DNA from: Myxococcus xanthus
GTDB taxonomy: Bacteria > Myxococcota > Myxococcia > Myxococcales > Myxococcaceae
Assembly: GCF_013116825.1 (NCBI RefSeq)
Contig: NZ_JABFNS010000044.1
Coordinates: 1-60,394 of the forward strand
Direction of reading: 5' to 3'
Length of the DNA stretch: 60,394 bases
Below, piece by piece: positions 13,756-21,923 of this stretch. The position numbers and the translations under genes are program-made. Below the pieces are notes generated by a model. The model saw only the letters and a program-made list of their open reading frames with translations. It searched no databases and was not told where the DNA came from. How positions within the stretch are numbered: position 1 is the first letter of the stretch; each line of letters opens with the position of its first letter.

Positions 13756-16524
13756 TCAGACTACGGTGGGCGGATGAAGGGTGGACACCGCCCTCGACGA
13801 GCCAAGCACCTCCTCGAGAACGCGCAGCGCATCCGCAGTCGTCTCTCGCATCTCCGCATGCCATCGTTGCTCGTCAGCGGTAGGTTCACGCATCGTTTCG
13901 AGTCGGCGCTCCATGTCGTTTAGGAACGGCCGCATCCGCTGGTGCACTTGCTTCGCAAGTTCGCGGCCGAAAGATTCAATCCCAGCGTCCACTGATTGCT
14001 TGAAGGATGTGAAAGCCGCATTCGCATGCTCCTCGATACGCGCTCGTAGAGTAGCAGAACTATCCGCTCGATCTGTAAGAACATCAACAAGCACGGACAC
14101 TCCGAACCCAACCCCTGCCGCGGCAAGCAAGCCCACAGGATTTGCGAGGGCAAAGAACACCGCCAGGCCGGCGCCTCCGCCAGCAGCAGTCACCTTCAAC
14201 ATGCGTTCACCGTCACCAGAGTCGGGCAGGACGACGGCCTCGCTCCAGTTCCCAAGTGCCCCCAGCGTCGCACGAGCATGCCTTGCCTGAGCGGATAGCC
14301 CTGCCTCCTCTCTAAATTCTGAAAGGGTACGCGCCACTGCCTTCTCCGCGCCCTCGCGCAGCGTTGTCACTGACGGAGTTACGTTTTCGATGATGGACCG
14401 GCATGCCACAATCAAACGCTCCTGCAGTGCCTGCACCGATTCAGAAACTAGCGGAACCCTGCTCCCGGCCGGCAAGGATTCGATGTACTCCGCAATGGCG
14501 TGGAAGTGCTCGCCCCTACGCACCTCGATGAGCGCAGCAGTCCGTTGCCGGAGGGAGTGAAAATTGTGCCGGCAGGTCTCCAAGATTCTTGCTTTGTCCT
14601 GCTGGCAGCGTGCAAATGCAGCGAGCAAGCGTTCGCGCTCCCTCCCCTTGGCCCTGCGGGCAGCGATGAGCGCATCAACTTCCTCGTCGGCAACACGAAG
14701 AGCGTCGAAGACCCTGAAGAGCCGCCGCAGGCCGACTGCCTCGGTGTTCCAAAGTCGCTCCCAAAGAGCCGCCTCGAAGGTTGAGAACGGCCTTGGAACC
14801 GGCCCGCTACGGGCACGCGCCTCCAATACCTCCCGGGTGCTCATGAAAAATGGGCCGTGTACTAATGCTGTGCGGAGCCTGAATCGGTCGAAGCTCTCCA
14901 ACACGTACAGCTTAGCCTCTTCCTGATCCGCCCTAGAAAGCTTGTCTGCCTTGTTGCAGACGACAAGGACGGGACATTCACGGTCCCTGGCGCGTTCCAG
15001 GACTTCCCGTGTTGCATTGTCTATGGTTAAGCCACCACTCTCATAGGACGAGACATCAAGCACCAAGACCAGCGCATGTGCCTCTCCGATCGTCTCCTGC
15101 GTCGCAGACCAAATCCGTCCGCTCGGGTCGTCAAATCCCGGGATGTCGACATATTCGACACCAAGATCGAGCACCTGATGCCCAAGACGGACTTCGATGC
15201 AATCCACACGTTTCTCGTTCCCTCGATTGTGACGTTGGTCCGCGTAAGGGGCGAGCATGTCGGCTGAGATGGGACCATCGAAAATGAGCGGCGGCCGCCC
15301 ATTAGGTTGGTATTTGATGGTTGCCGACTCTTTCTCTCCGGGGCCAATTATGATTGGAATGGCAGTCGTAATGACCCGCTCAACGGGACAGATAGAACGC
15401 CCCACAAGGGCATTTACCAACGAACTCTTCCCCGCACGGGACCGGCCAGTTATGGCCACCCGGTATAGCTCCTGCTCCAGGACGTGAGATATCTCCTCGC
15501 TATGCACGCCAATGCTCTCCCAGCCGAGTTGGCGGGCAAGCGCGCTGAGCCGGGCAACAGCCTCGCGCCCCTTCTGCTGGAGCCGCGAGTATTCTCCGGC
15601 CGAAAGAGAGGGACGTGCTAGAGGCAAGACATCCTCCAGTGACGGTACCGTCAGATTCGGATCTGCTTTAGCGCCTTCGAGCCCTGGCGAACGGAGCGAT
15701 TCGATGAACGCGGGAAGCTCATCATAGGAATCGCCATATGGCACCACGCGCACATGGTGCCCTCTTTCGTTGTGCCATTGCTGTCGGCGCTCTACATCGG
15801 CTTTGCGCTCAAGGCGGAAGTGGCGATGCCGCGCGCCCTTGAGAACTACCGCCATCCAGTCAAGGAACTGTTCGAAGTTTGGATCTGCAAGTCCATCACC
15901 GCATCCGATGAAGACCAGCGACCAAGCCTCCCCCAACGTGCGCAGGCCAGCCTGAGCCAACTGAGCGCCGAGGATGCGTTCATAGTCCCCACCATCAAGG
16001 ATGACAGTGTCCGGCTGCCGCCAAAAACCGTGCAGATGCAGAATTGTTTCACATGACTCAACGCGCGCGAAGGCGATTTGGTCCGACTTATCCATCCAGG
16101 TAATGGGATGTCGATGAAGCCGGCGTTCAAGGAGGTCGTCGTAGTTCGTCGTGAGAATCGGAGCGTTGAGGCTTCCGATCGCATCAATTAGTTCAAATCG
16201 CGTCGCTCTTAGTGTGCCGATTGTGTCTTCAAGCCAGCGCGGCCACTCACTCTGCCGGAGAAGAGAACGGCGTACCTTTGACGCTCCTGCGACAAGGTCA
16301 TCAAGTCGTCCCGAACTAACATCGGCGAGCGCCCTGTCACGCCAGTCACCCGCTAGCTGACCATCAAGCTCGACGCATCGATCTACACCATGCCTTAGGA
16401 GCCCCATCCAGGAGGCGGCCGGAGCATTGTTCGTCGCAGCAACTGACACGCCGGAACCAACGACTAGGACCGCCCGTCGGGCGGCAATCTGCCTCTGAAG
16501 ATCATTGAGGACTACGCTCGTCAT
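13756..16524 (-). CDS. SIR2 NADase-dynamin-like GTPase fusion (candidate antiphage effector)
   Basis: 922 residues; ATG 16524 is chosen as it starts just before the SIR2 fold. SIR2 domain: GSGVS (23-27), TTNYD (125-129), LHG with the catalytic His (164-166), GCGDGLADPN (207-216). Dynamin-like GTPase: P-loop GRSRAGKS (360-367), TT of switch I near 386-387, DIPG (460-463), NKAD (524-527). A long helical region follows, then a hydrophobic stretch (about 776-817) that could be a membrane-inserting hairpin, and a final helical bundle. In antiphage systems SIR2 domains destroy NAD and dynamin-like proteins act on membranes; the fusion suggests membrane-triggered NAD depletion. The function is inference; the domain calls are firm. 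Confidence 0.88.
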   Translation of the reverse strand: MTSVVLNDLQRQIAARRAVLVVGSGVSVAATNNAPAASWMGLLRHGVDRCVELDGQLAGDWRDRALADVSSGRLDDLVAGASKVRRSLLRQSEWPRWLEDTIGTLRATRFELIDAIGSLNAPILTTNYDDLLERRLHRHPITWMDKSDQIAFARVESCETILHLHGFWRQPDTVILDGGDYERILGAQLAQAGLRTLGEAWSLVFIGCGDGLADPNFEQFLDWMAVVLKGARHRHFRLERKADVERRQQWHNERGHHVRVVPYGDSYDELPAFIESLRSPGLEGAKADPNLTVPSLEDVLPLARPSLSAGEYSRLQQKGREAVARLSALARQLGWESIGVHSEEISHVLEQELYRVAITGRSRAGKSSLVNALVGRSICPVERVITTAIPIIIGPGEKESATIKYQPNGRPPLIFDGPISADMLAPYADQRHNRGNEKRVDCIEVRLGHQVLDLGVEYVDIPGFDDPSGRIWSATQETIGEAHALVLVLDVSSYESGGLTIDNATREVLERARDRECPVLVVCNKADKLSRADQEEAKLYVLESFDRFRLRTALVHGPFFMSTREVLEARARSGPVPRPFSTFEAALWERLWNTEAVGLRRLFRVFDALRVADEEVDALIAARRAKGRERERLLAAFARCQQDKARILETCRHNFHSLRQRTAALIEVRRGEHFHAIAEYIESLPAGSRVPLVSESVQALQERLIVACRSIIENVTPSVTTLREGAEKAVARTLSEFREEAGLSAQARHARATLGALGNWSEAVVLPDSGDGERMLKVTAAGGGAGLAVFFALANPVGLLAAAGVGFGVSVLVDVLTDRADSSATLRARIEEHANAAFTSFKQSVDAGIESFGRELAKQVHQRMRPFLNDMERRLETMREPTADEQRWHAEMRETTADALRVLEEVLGSSRAVSTLHPPTVV

Positions 16525-16827
16525 GCATGCCACCATAACTGGACGGCGGCATTGAGTCCTCATTGGTACTTTGGCCCCGACCGATTCCGGCGACTGTGCC
16601 TTCCCAACGTTCGGTCGCTGGGTCATGGGGCACCAAGGCCACGCTGCGTAGTGGGTCAAGGCGAGTGAGCGAGGCGCGAAAGGGCTCGACGAGTTCGTGT
16701 CCTGGCGAAATGGGTGGGTCAAAATTACCACCAACTCCTCCGCGCCGCACGCGAGCATACGGGGCCGCGGGGTGGTATCTCATCAACCCGACGCGGAACA
16801 GGCCGCTCACGTCAACCAAGTCTGGGG
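16525..16827. other. intergenic region upstream of the SIR2-dynamin gene
   Basis: It holds repeat copy A (see 16597-16690) and, to its left, the presumed promoter and the weak ribosome binding site GGTGG before ATG 16524. No gene seen. Confidence 0.45.
16597..16690 (+). repeat. dispersed ~90-bp repeat, copy A
   Basis: Begins TGCCTTCCCAACGTTCGG and continues TCGCTGGGTCATGGGG, then CCAAGGCCACGCTGCG, then AAGGCGAGTGAGCGAGGCGC. It matches copies B to F elsewhere in the window. Confidence 0.6.
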
Positions 16828-17478
16828 TTAATCTGAACGGGGTCCGTGGCACTTCCGGACTTTCTCTCCACTGCCGCACGGGCAACGCACATCAGGACCA
16901 GGCAATACCTCCGGGGAATTTAGACTGAAGCGGCGGAGCCGAGCATGCGCCTCAGTGAACTTGATTTGGAACTCCTTGAGCCTCCAGCGGTCGCGATTGC
17001 TCCGAAGCTCAACCCCCGCGTCCTCCCCACCATCGTCTACGAAGTGCTTCGCTCTGAATTTTGTGTACTGACCGAATGCGAATATATATCTGTCCACGAC
17101 TTCGCTAGCCGCGATGGCTCGCTGCCGCGACGGCACCATCTTGCCTCCGTAAGCGTGCCCGGGCGTGTGCACGAACAAAACCCTGGCGCCTCCATCCTCT
17201 GGGGGTGTGACGTCGACAAGACCGCCGTCCGGCAGTTTTACAATCGCATGGAATTGCGCCTCAAGAAGGACTCCGGGCCACTCCCAAATCTGCCACCCAT
17301 AAAGCACTTCTCCGCCGGTCGCAGCAGCGTATTCCCTTGCGTTCATGTAGCAGTCGAGCGCTTGTGCACCCTTTCTTGTCACGACAGACACAAAGGTGGG
17401 TTGAGCATTATGCCCTGCCAGTTCTTGGGAAAAGCCAAGGATCGCTGAATTTATGAATTCGGGTGTCTTGAGATTCAT
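16828..17478 (-). CDS. SEC-C motif protein
   Basis: 216 residues. The C-terminus DVRCPCGSGEKVRKCHG is a SEC-C zinc-binding motif (CxCx8CH) of the SecA C-terminal type, found as a tag on many proteins of unknown function. The N-terminal part, with ALDCYMNAREYAAATGGEVL, WPGVLLEAQFHAIVK and GGLVDVTP, has Cys and His residues in an order that recalls a small peptidase or transglutaminase-like fold, but this is a guess. It lies 303 nt upstream of the SIR2-dynamin gene on the same strand, separated by a repeat, so co-transcription is possible. Confidence 0.75.
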   Translation of the reverse strand: MNLKTPEFINSAILGFSQELAGHNAQPTFVSVVTRKGAQALDCYMNAREYAAATGGEVLYGWQIWEWPGVLLEAQFHAIVKLPDGGLVDVTPPEDGGARVLFVHTPGHAYGGKMVPSRQRAIAASEVVDRYIFAFGQYTKFRAKHFVDDGGEDAGVELRSNRDRWRLKEFQIKFTEAHARLRRFSLNSPEVLPGPDVRCPCGSGEKVRKCHGPRSD

Positions 17479-18034
17479 GGGAAGTTCGGGTCAGTGAATG
17501 GATGCCTTAGGACCACGACCACAAGGATTCGATATCACGGCGAGCGAATCACCGGCTACGGTGTCCGCCACTTCTCTCTACGCCTACTCGGAATCCGACC
17601 GCTGATTCATGCGTGCGTCAAGACCTGTCCCTATCCCGAACTCGGTCGCAGCATCATGGGTCCGACACCACCACATTGGGCAGTGCGTCAAGACAAGTGA
17701 GTGATGCACTCACGAAGCCATTGCGCTCCTGTGACGGCGAAGCGGGGTCGGAGTCACCCCAGGGCACTGGGCAACCTTGAGGTCCAAGCACCTGACCTCC
17801 GCCCGCTCGAACATCCTAGGCTTCGAGGAGATGGCGGAGGCGAGCGGCAGGCCGCGTTGGATACCTACCGGGGCCGGTCGCTCGTCCTGGGCTTCCGGCA
17901 CGGGGCGCCGAATCGCCGTCCTCGCAGCTGAGGAGGACAACCCCAGCCCACGCGGCACTTCTCTCCTAATCAATGATTCGAACGGGCCTGGCACGTCACG
18001 CCGAGCAGACCTGCGTTGGACGGAGACGCGTAGC
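17479..18034. other. intergenic stretch with repeat copy B
   Basis: About 550 nt without a convincing gene. It holds repeat copy B and a partial copy before it. The stretch 17710-18034 has open frames on both strands, but no product I recognise. Confidence 0.45.
17590..17710 (+). repeat. dispersed repeat, copy B with a partial copy before it
   Basis: 17625-17710 reads CCTATCCCGAACTCGGTCG, then CAGCATCATGGGT, then CAGTGCGTCAAGACAAGTGA: the most divergent full copy. Just before it, 17590-17624 reads AATCCGACCGCTGATTCATG and GCGTGCGTCAAGACC, matching the inner part of the element once more. Confidence 0.5.
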
Positions 18035-18916
18035 GTGTGCGAAAATGGCCGCATATTCGAGCTGAACGATGCGCTTGAGCGCCTGCACCTGCCATCTGAC
18101 CAAACCCTCGTGCTGAGGAACGCCGTCTCCGAACTTGGCGAGGCGCTCTACTGGATTGCGGACGAACGTCCAGATCTCTTCCGCGCCTATCAGCACACTC
18201 AAGGGCCTCAGCTCACCAGCGCAATGAAGCGCGCGCAGTACATCGTCTCCTGCATTGGGCATGAGCCCGACCGCGCCGTCTTCGTGGGTGTCTACGAAAT
18301 CATGGGCGGCCGGCTGATCGATGCGGCTCAGTTCAGCGCGCTTCCGGAGCATCAGGAGCTCGCCCGAAACGGGTACAGGATGCTCACCGCCGCCGACACT
18401 GCTTGGGCCTTCGACCTGCAGGCGCGTCCCATCATGGAGACGTGGAAGGGGAAGCTGGTGTTCGGTTGGCCCGGCGGCACACGCAGTTGGTGGCGTTACG
18501 CCAGCCAGAACCACTTTCCGATTAAAGCGATGCATGAGGAGAGCATCATCACACGACGAATTCCGCCCTGGAGGGAGGTGGTGCTGACATGGGCGCAGCT
18601 TGCTCTGCTTCCCACGTCCTGGCGAACCCATCTGTCTCAGTGGCGCGGGATCTACTTCATTCACGATGAACGCAGACGCCTAGGCTACGTGGGCTCCGCA
18701 ACCGGGGAGAAAAACTTACTCGGCCGCTGGCTTGACTACGCCGACAACGGCCATGGCGGAAACAAGCTGCTCCGTCAATCACAACCGACCGATCTCTGAT
18801 TCAGCGTGCTTGATCGCACTTCGCCCGACATGGCGCCGCAGGAGGTGCGCCTCCTTGAGAAGACGTGGAAGCACCGGCTGCACACGCGCGCCCCCTACGG
18901 TCTGAACGAGAACTGA
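18035..18916 (+). pseudogene. GIY-YIG nuclease family protein with in-frame TGA
   Basis: GTG 18035 has GGAG 9 nt upstream and begins the usual N-terminal domain (ELNDALERLHLPSDQ, YIVSCIGHEPDRAVFVGVY, GWPGGTRSWWRYA). The GIY-YIG core follows: QWRGIYFIHDERRRLGYVGS and LLGRWLDYADNGHGGNKLL. A TGA at 18797-18799 then interrupts the frame, yet the same frame continues with FSVLDRTSPDMAPQEVRLLE, KTWKHRLHTRAPYGLNEN and TGA at 18914-18916, exactly the normal family ending. The stop removes the expected catalytic Glu. The simplest reading is one nonsense mutation in an otherwise intact defence-type nuclease. Confidence 0.8.
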
Positions 18917-18987
18917 GCCGGTTCGGAATCGAAGGTCTGAACGATAGGCGGAGGCGTGAGGTTGCTTCGATCTCGTGGCGCTCCCTC

Positions 18988-19072
18988 TGTCCACCCGAAA
19001 TTCGGTCGCTGCGTCATGAGTGCGCCAAGGCCACATTCGGCAATGCGTCATGGCGAGCGAGCGAGGCGCGCA
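18988..19072 (+). repeat. dispersed repeat, copy C
   Basis: ACCCGAAATTCGGTCGCTGC, GTCATGAGTGCGCCAAGGCC, ACATTCGGCAATGCGTCA and GCGAGCGAGCGAGGCGCGC in order; very close to copies D and E. Confidence 0.65.
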
Positions 19073-19077
19073 CAGGT

Positions 19078-19210
19078 GTGCCTACCCCAAAACTCGGTCG
19101 CTGCGTCATGGGTGCGTTAGCCCGCCATTTTTCAGCGCGTCAATGCCAGTGAGCGAGGCGCGCGAGAGGGCGTCGGCAGCTCTGTGCGTCCGCCGAGGCG
19201 ACGTCTTCCC
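19078..19210 (+). repeat. dispersed repeat, copy D with tail
   Basis: GTGCCTACCCCAAAACTCGG, TCGCTGCGTCATGGGTGCG, CAGTGAGCGAGGCGCGCG in order, then a tail GAGGCGACGTCTTCCCTCGC shared with copy E. It is the longest form of the element. Confidence 0.65.
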
Positions 19211-19242
19211 TCGCATAGGGGGCATGAGCCATAATATCTTCG

Positions 19243-20505
19243 CTAGGCGATCTTAAGAACGACCTTGCCGAATGCCGCGAGGTCAGCCCGATAGGCATCC
19301 GCAGTCCGCTTAATAAGTGCATTATCTGCGGCCTCAGCCAGCACGCTCACCAAGTCTGCCTCTACGTCAATACCAGCAGCGATTGCTCCGGTGCGCAATG
19401 CCGCCTTGAGCATGGAGTCTACGTAGGCACGATCATCCTCTGTCGTTTGCAAGGGGCTAAGGAGCTCGCTCAAGGTGCCGGCACCGGTGAAGCCCTTCTG
19501 CCGACGTAGATTCCCGAGAGCATGCTGCACGAGGAGGCGAGCCTTCTGCTCTGCACGATCAACATCTAGGAATGTAGTCTCATCCTGAGACCATAGCTTC
19601 AACAGTCCCTGCGCCTCTTGCAGAATGCCCACCCGCTCTCGTGTGAGTTCTCCAATCCTCAGAGTCGCCCTGGTCGGTGCGGCATGATGGACCAGTGTTC
19701 GTAGGATGTGCGCGTCCCCAGATAGGCGCACCTCTAGGAGACCGACCTCAACAGAGCGTGCAAGCGAGACAACATCCTCGTCGAGTCCTTGTTCAGTTGG
19801 ATCCCAATCGATGAAGACGAGCCATGCCTCGTTTGCCCACCGCGAGTTCGCGGCAGCTTCTGCAACTGCGGTAAACAGCTTTGCCCGGTCACGGTCGAGA
19901 CCGCCTTTAACTTCGATTGACGCAAGAATGCACTCCGGCGATACGTCTACAACTCGAAACGCTTCCGGCTCCAAGGTCGGGTCGAATTCTTGCACGCGAG
20001 ATAACGGACTCGGGCGCAGCATGAGGATGTCTGGATTTCCCCAACGAACGGTGTCGGTTGCGTTTTCGAGCGAAACAACGCGAGACGAGAAGTGGGCACT
20101 AAGAGCGACAGTGAGCGGCAGATGAAGAAATGACTCCCAATGCTGCCGCCCTGTGGAAGTGCCTCCTCCCGCACCAGTTATCGATGGCAATGACGCTGCC
20201 GTAACCGCGGTGCCGTTAGTGCCTTGCTTCGTAGGCGCCTGAGTCGCAATGGGGGAGACCAGTTGGTAGCCCCCCCAAGGCCCGCTCGAGGCGATGATCC
20301 CGCCATCCTTCGCCCTCGCCGCGTAGTTCGCGAAATTCTGTCCGAGGTCCTCAAGCTCTTCGGGACCAATTCCGAACTTCGCGGCCAGAGTAGCCGCACC
20401 CTCGATAAGTTCTCGGGCCTTGAGCGACTTGCCGCCAGCGAGCACCTCCAAGAGCACGTACTCGAATTTCTGCTGGAGCCCAGGATATTTTGGTCCACGC
20501 GCCAT
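19243..20505 (-). CDS. HrgA-like protein: winged-helix (HARE-type) plus PD-(D/E)xK-like nuclease
   Basis: 420 residues from ATG 20505. Residues 1-~90 (LQQKFEYVLLEVLAGGKSLK, ARELIEGAATLAAKFGIG, GGIIASSGPWGGYQLVSP) fit a HARE-HTH-like domain. Then comes HWESFLHLPLTVALSAHF, WGNPDILMLRPS and ECILASIEVKGGLDRDRAKL, giving NPD...EVK, the core of a PD-(D/E)xK nuclease like HrgA/COG2958 restriction-linked proteins. A long helical C-terminus follows. A restriction or defence role is inferred from the domain pair and the island context. Confidence 0.72.
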   Translation of the reverse strand: MARGPKYPGLQQKFEYVLLEVLAGGKSLKARELIEGAATLAAKFGIGPEELEDLGQNFANYAARAKDGGIIASSGPWGGYQLVSPIATQAPTKQGTNGTAVTAASLPSITGAGGGTSTGRQHWESFLHLPLTVALSAHFSSRVVSLENATDTVRWGNPDILMLRPSPLSRVQEFDPTLEPEAFRVVDVSPECILASIEVKGGLDRDRAKLFTAVAEAAANSRWANEAWLVFIDWDPTEQGLDEDVVSLARSVEVGLLEVRLSGDAHILRTLVHHAAPTRATLRIGELTRERVGILQEAQGLLKLWSQDETTFLDVDRAEQKARLLVQHALGNLRRQKGFTGAGTLSELLSPLQTTEDDRAYVDSMLKAALRTGAIAAGIDVEADLVSVLAEAADNALIKRTADAYRADLAAFGKVVLKIA

Positions 20506-20924
20506 GGGCGCAAAGATACACCGCAGGCTGTGGCCACTCGACGGGTATCCAAACAAACTTGGCCCCCCAGAACGGCCCACAGTGACCATCGGCTGCGGGC
20601 AGGGCAATGCGCGCAAGGCCACCAGTGAGGACTGGAGCTGAACCCAGTGCCACCCGCCCACCCGGCGACCTGGGCCTCAGCGCACTATAGGCACCACGCC
20701 AACCACCTTGCCTGACAAACCCTTACTCCCCATGACAAGGGCGGCGAACGCGCCACAAACCGTGCTACATCGAAACAACGGGAATGAAGTTTGCGGACAC
20801 TCAATCGGACCCCGAATTTTCCCGACTTCGGATAACCCTAGGATTTCTCTCGTGTTTTCCGTCGCAGTCTCTGGAGAGAGCGCCGAGAACGGGTTCGCAG
20901 AAGCCTTCATTCGGGGAGCTACTT

Positions 20925-20959
20925 GAAGGGCCCTACCAACCGGTAGGGCCCTTTTTGTT
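20925..20959 (+). terminator. strong rho-independent terminator
   Basis: GGGCCCTACC, loop AACC, GGTAGGGCCC, then TTTTTGTTT: a perfect 10-bp stem with a T-tract for the plus strand. No well-supported gene precedes it on that strand; the 72-codon frame ending at 20926 and a small RNA are both candidates. Confidence 0.8.
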
Positions 20960-21154
20960 TAACACGGGCCTCGCGATGACATCGCGGGGCCTTCGTGCTT
21001 AAGTCCCTGAATCACAAGGGATTTTGGCTCGCAGTGCTGAGGAGAGCCCTCTCGGTTCGCAACCTCGCAGAGCGCGACGCCCCCTCTTTTTCGCCTCCAA
21101 TTGGGCTCTCTGGAGCGCTCTTTCGACCGTTTTGGGGAGAGAGAGGCCGAGAGT

Positions 21155-21174
21155 GGTTAACAGTTTTGTTAACC
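21155..21174. promoter_or_regulatory. GGTTAAC inverted repeat
   Basis: GGTTAAC (21155-21161), AGTTTT, GTTAACC (21168-21174): a perfect 7-bp inverted repeat with 6-nt spacer, A/T-rich in a GC-rich region. It could be an operator or recombinase site. A third half-site lies near 21296. Confidence 0.35.
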
Positions 21175-21593
21175 GCCACGGGCGGCCGATTCCAACAATC
21201 CAGGGCTTTCGATGTCGTACCTTCCAGGGTTGCTTCGCTTCCCTTTCTCCAGGACGGCTCGGAGCCATTCGGCGACGGATTGGCCCCTCGTGGCTGTTAA
21301 CCGAGAGAGCGAAACAAGGCGGGGGCTTACCGGGTACTCGCGATTTCGTCGCGCGGCCCAGCCCCTCCGAGACGGCCCTCAGACTGTCTCGGCAGCGCTT
21401 CTCGACCACGACCAGGACAGCCCACTGCCCCGATCTTCCGCTCCTGGCCGCGCGGAGCAGCTCGTTGCGCGGTCGAGCCTCCCAGATGTCGTGAGCCGCC
21501 CAGAGCATTCAGCCGACGCTGCACCTCTTCCCCAACCGAGGAGCGTCCTCTGGTCTTGAGAGCGCCCCCAGTCAAACCGATGCAGGCTGGCCC

Positions 21594-21770
21594 TCATTCA
21601 AACTGAAGCGCCACCTCGACCGTCTTCGAGCCCAGAAGCCCCTTCTCTGGGACTACCAGCTTCAGCCCCGTGCCAACCGCAGCCTCCGGCACCTCGAAGG
21701 CCGGCATCACCGTGCGCTTCACACCGGGGGTCAGCTCCGACAGCAGGTGGTCCTTTCGGCTTCCACTCAT
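21594..21770 (-). CDS. C-terminal gene remnant or 58-aa protein
   Basis: ATG 21770 gives MSGSRKDHLLSELTPGVKRT, then VMPAFEVPEAAVGTGLKLVV and SKTVEVALQFE. Codon use is strongly coding and the product reads like the last beta strands of a larger Ig-like or extracellular domain. The frame upstream of the ATG is closed by TGA/TAG within about 12 codons. So this is probably the tail of a deleted gene. Confidence 0.5.
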   Translation of the reverse strand: MSGSRKDHLLSELTPGVKRTVMPAFEVPEAAVGTGLKLVVPEKGLLGSKTVEVALQFE

Positions 21771-21923
21771 GGCGAGGGCGGTGTTCGCATGAGAAGCATG
21801 AACGACCTATCAATCGATGATAATGCAAAGCTTCGACCCGATCGATTGTGGCTCACGCCAAAGCTCGCGGAGGCCATCGGCATCGTCGTGATGATGAAAA
21901 GCTAGCTGGGAACAGGAGGCAAG

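Larger units (their letters stand above)
18917..19242. other. intergenic region with two repeat copies
   Basis: No gene. It is almost filled by repeat copies C and D in direct order, followed by CCGAGGCGACGTCTTCCCTC and GCATAGGGGGCAT, a tail also seen after copy E. Confidence 0.55.
20506..21593. other. gene-poor kilobase
   Basis: There are only weak open frames on both strands; a minus-strand frame at 20999-21508 starts MLWAAHDIWEARPRNELLRA and is plausible for its first 60 residues only. Structural features are a strong terminator at 20925-20959, a GGTTAAC palindrome at 21155-21174 with another TGTTAACC near 21296, and an inverted repeat CCGAA...TTCGG near 20813-20832. It may be decayed mobile DNA or hold a small RNA ending at the terminator. 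Confidence 0.5.

Noticed and set aside
18797-18799. Selenocysteine at the TGA of the GIY-YIG gene
   Set aside because: The following bases show no clear bacterial SECIS hairpin and the family has no Cys at this position.
20999-21508. 169-codon minus-strand frame in the gene-poor kilobase
   Set aside because: Only the first third looks protein-like, and there is no ribosome binding site or recognisable domain; not strong enough to call.
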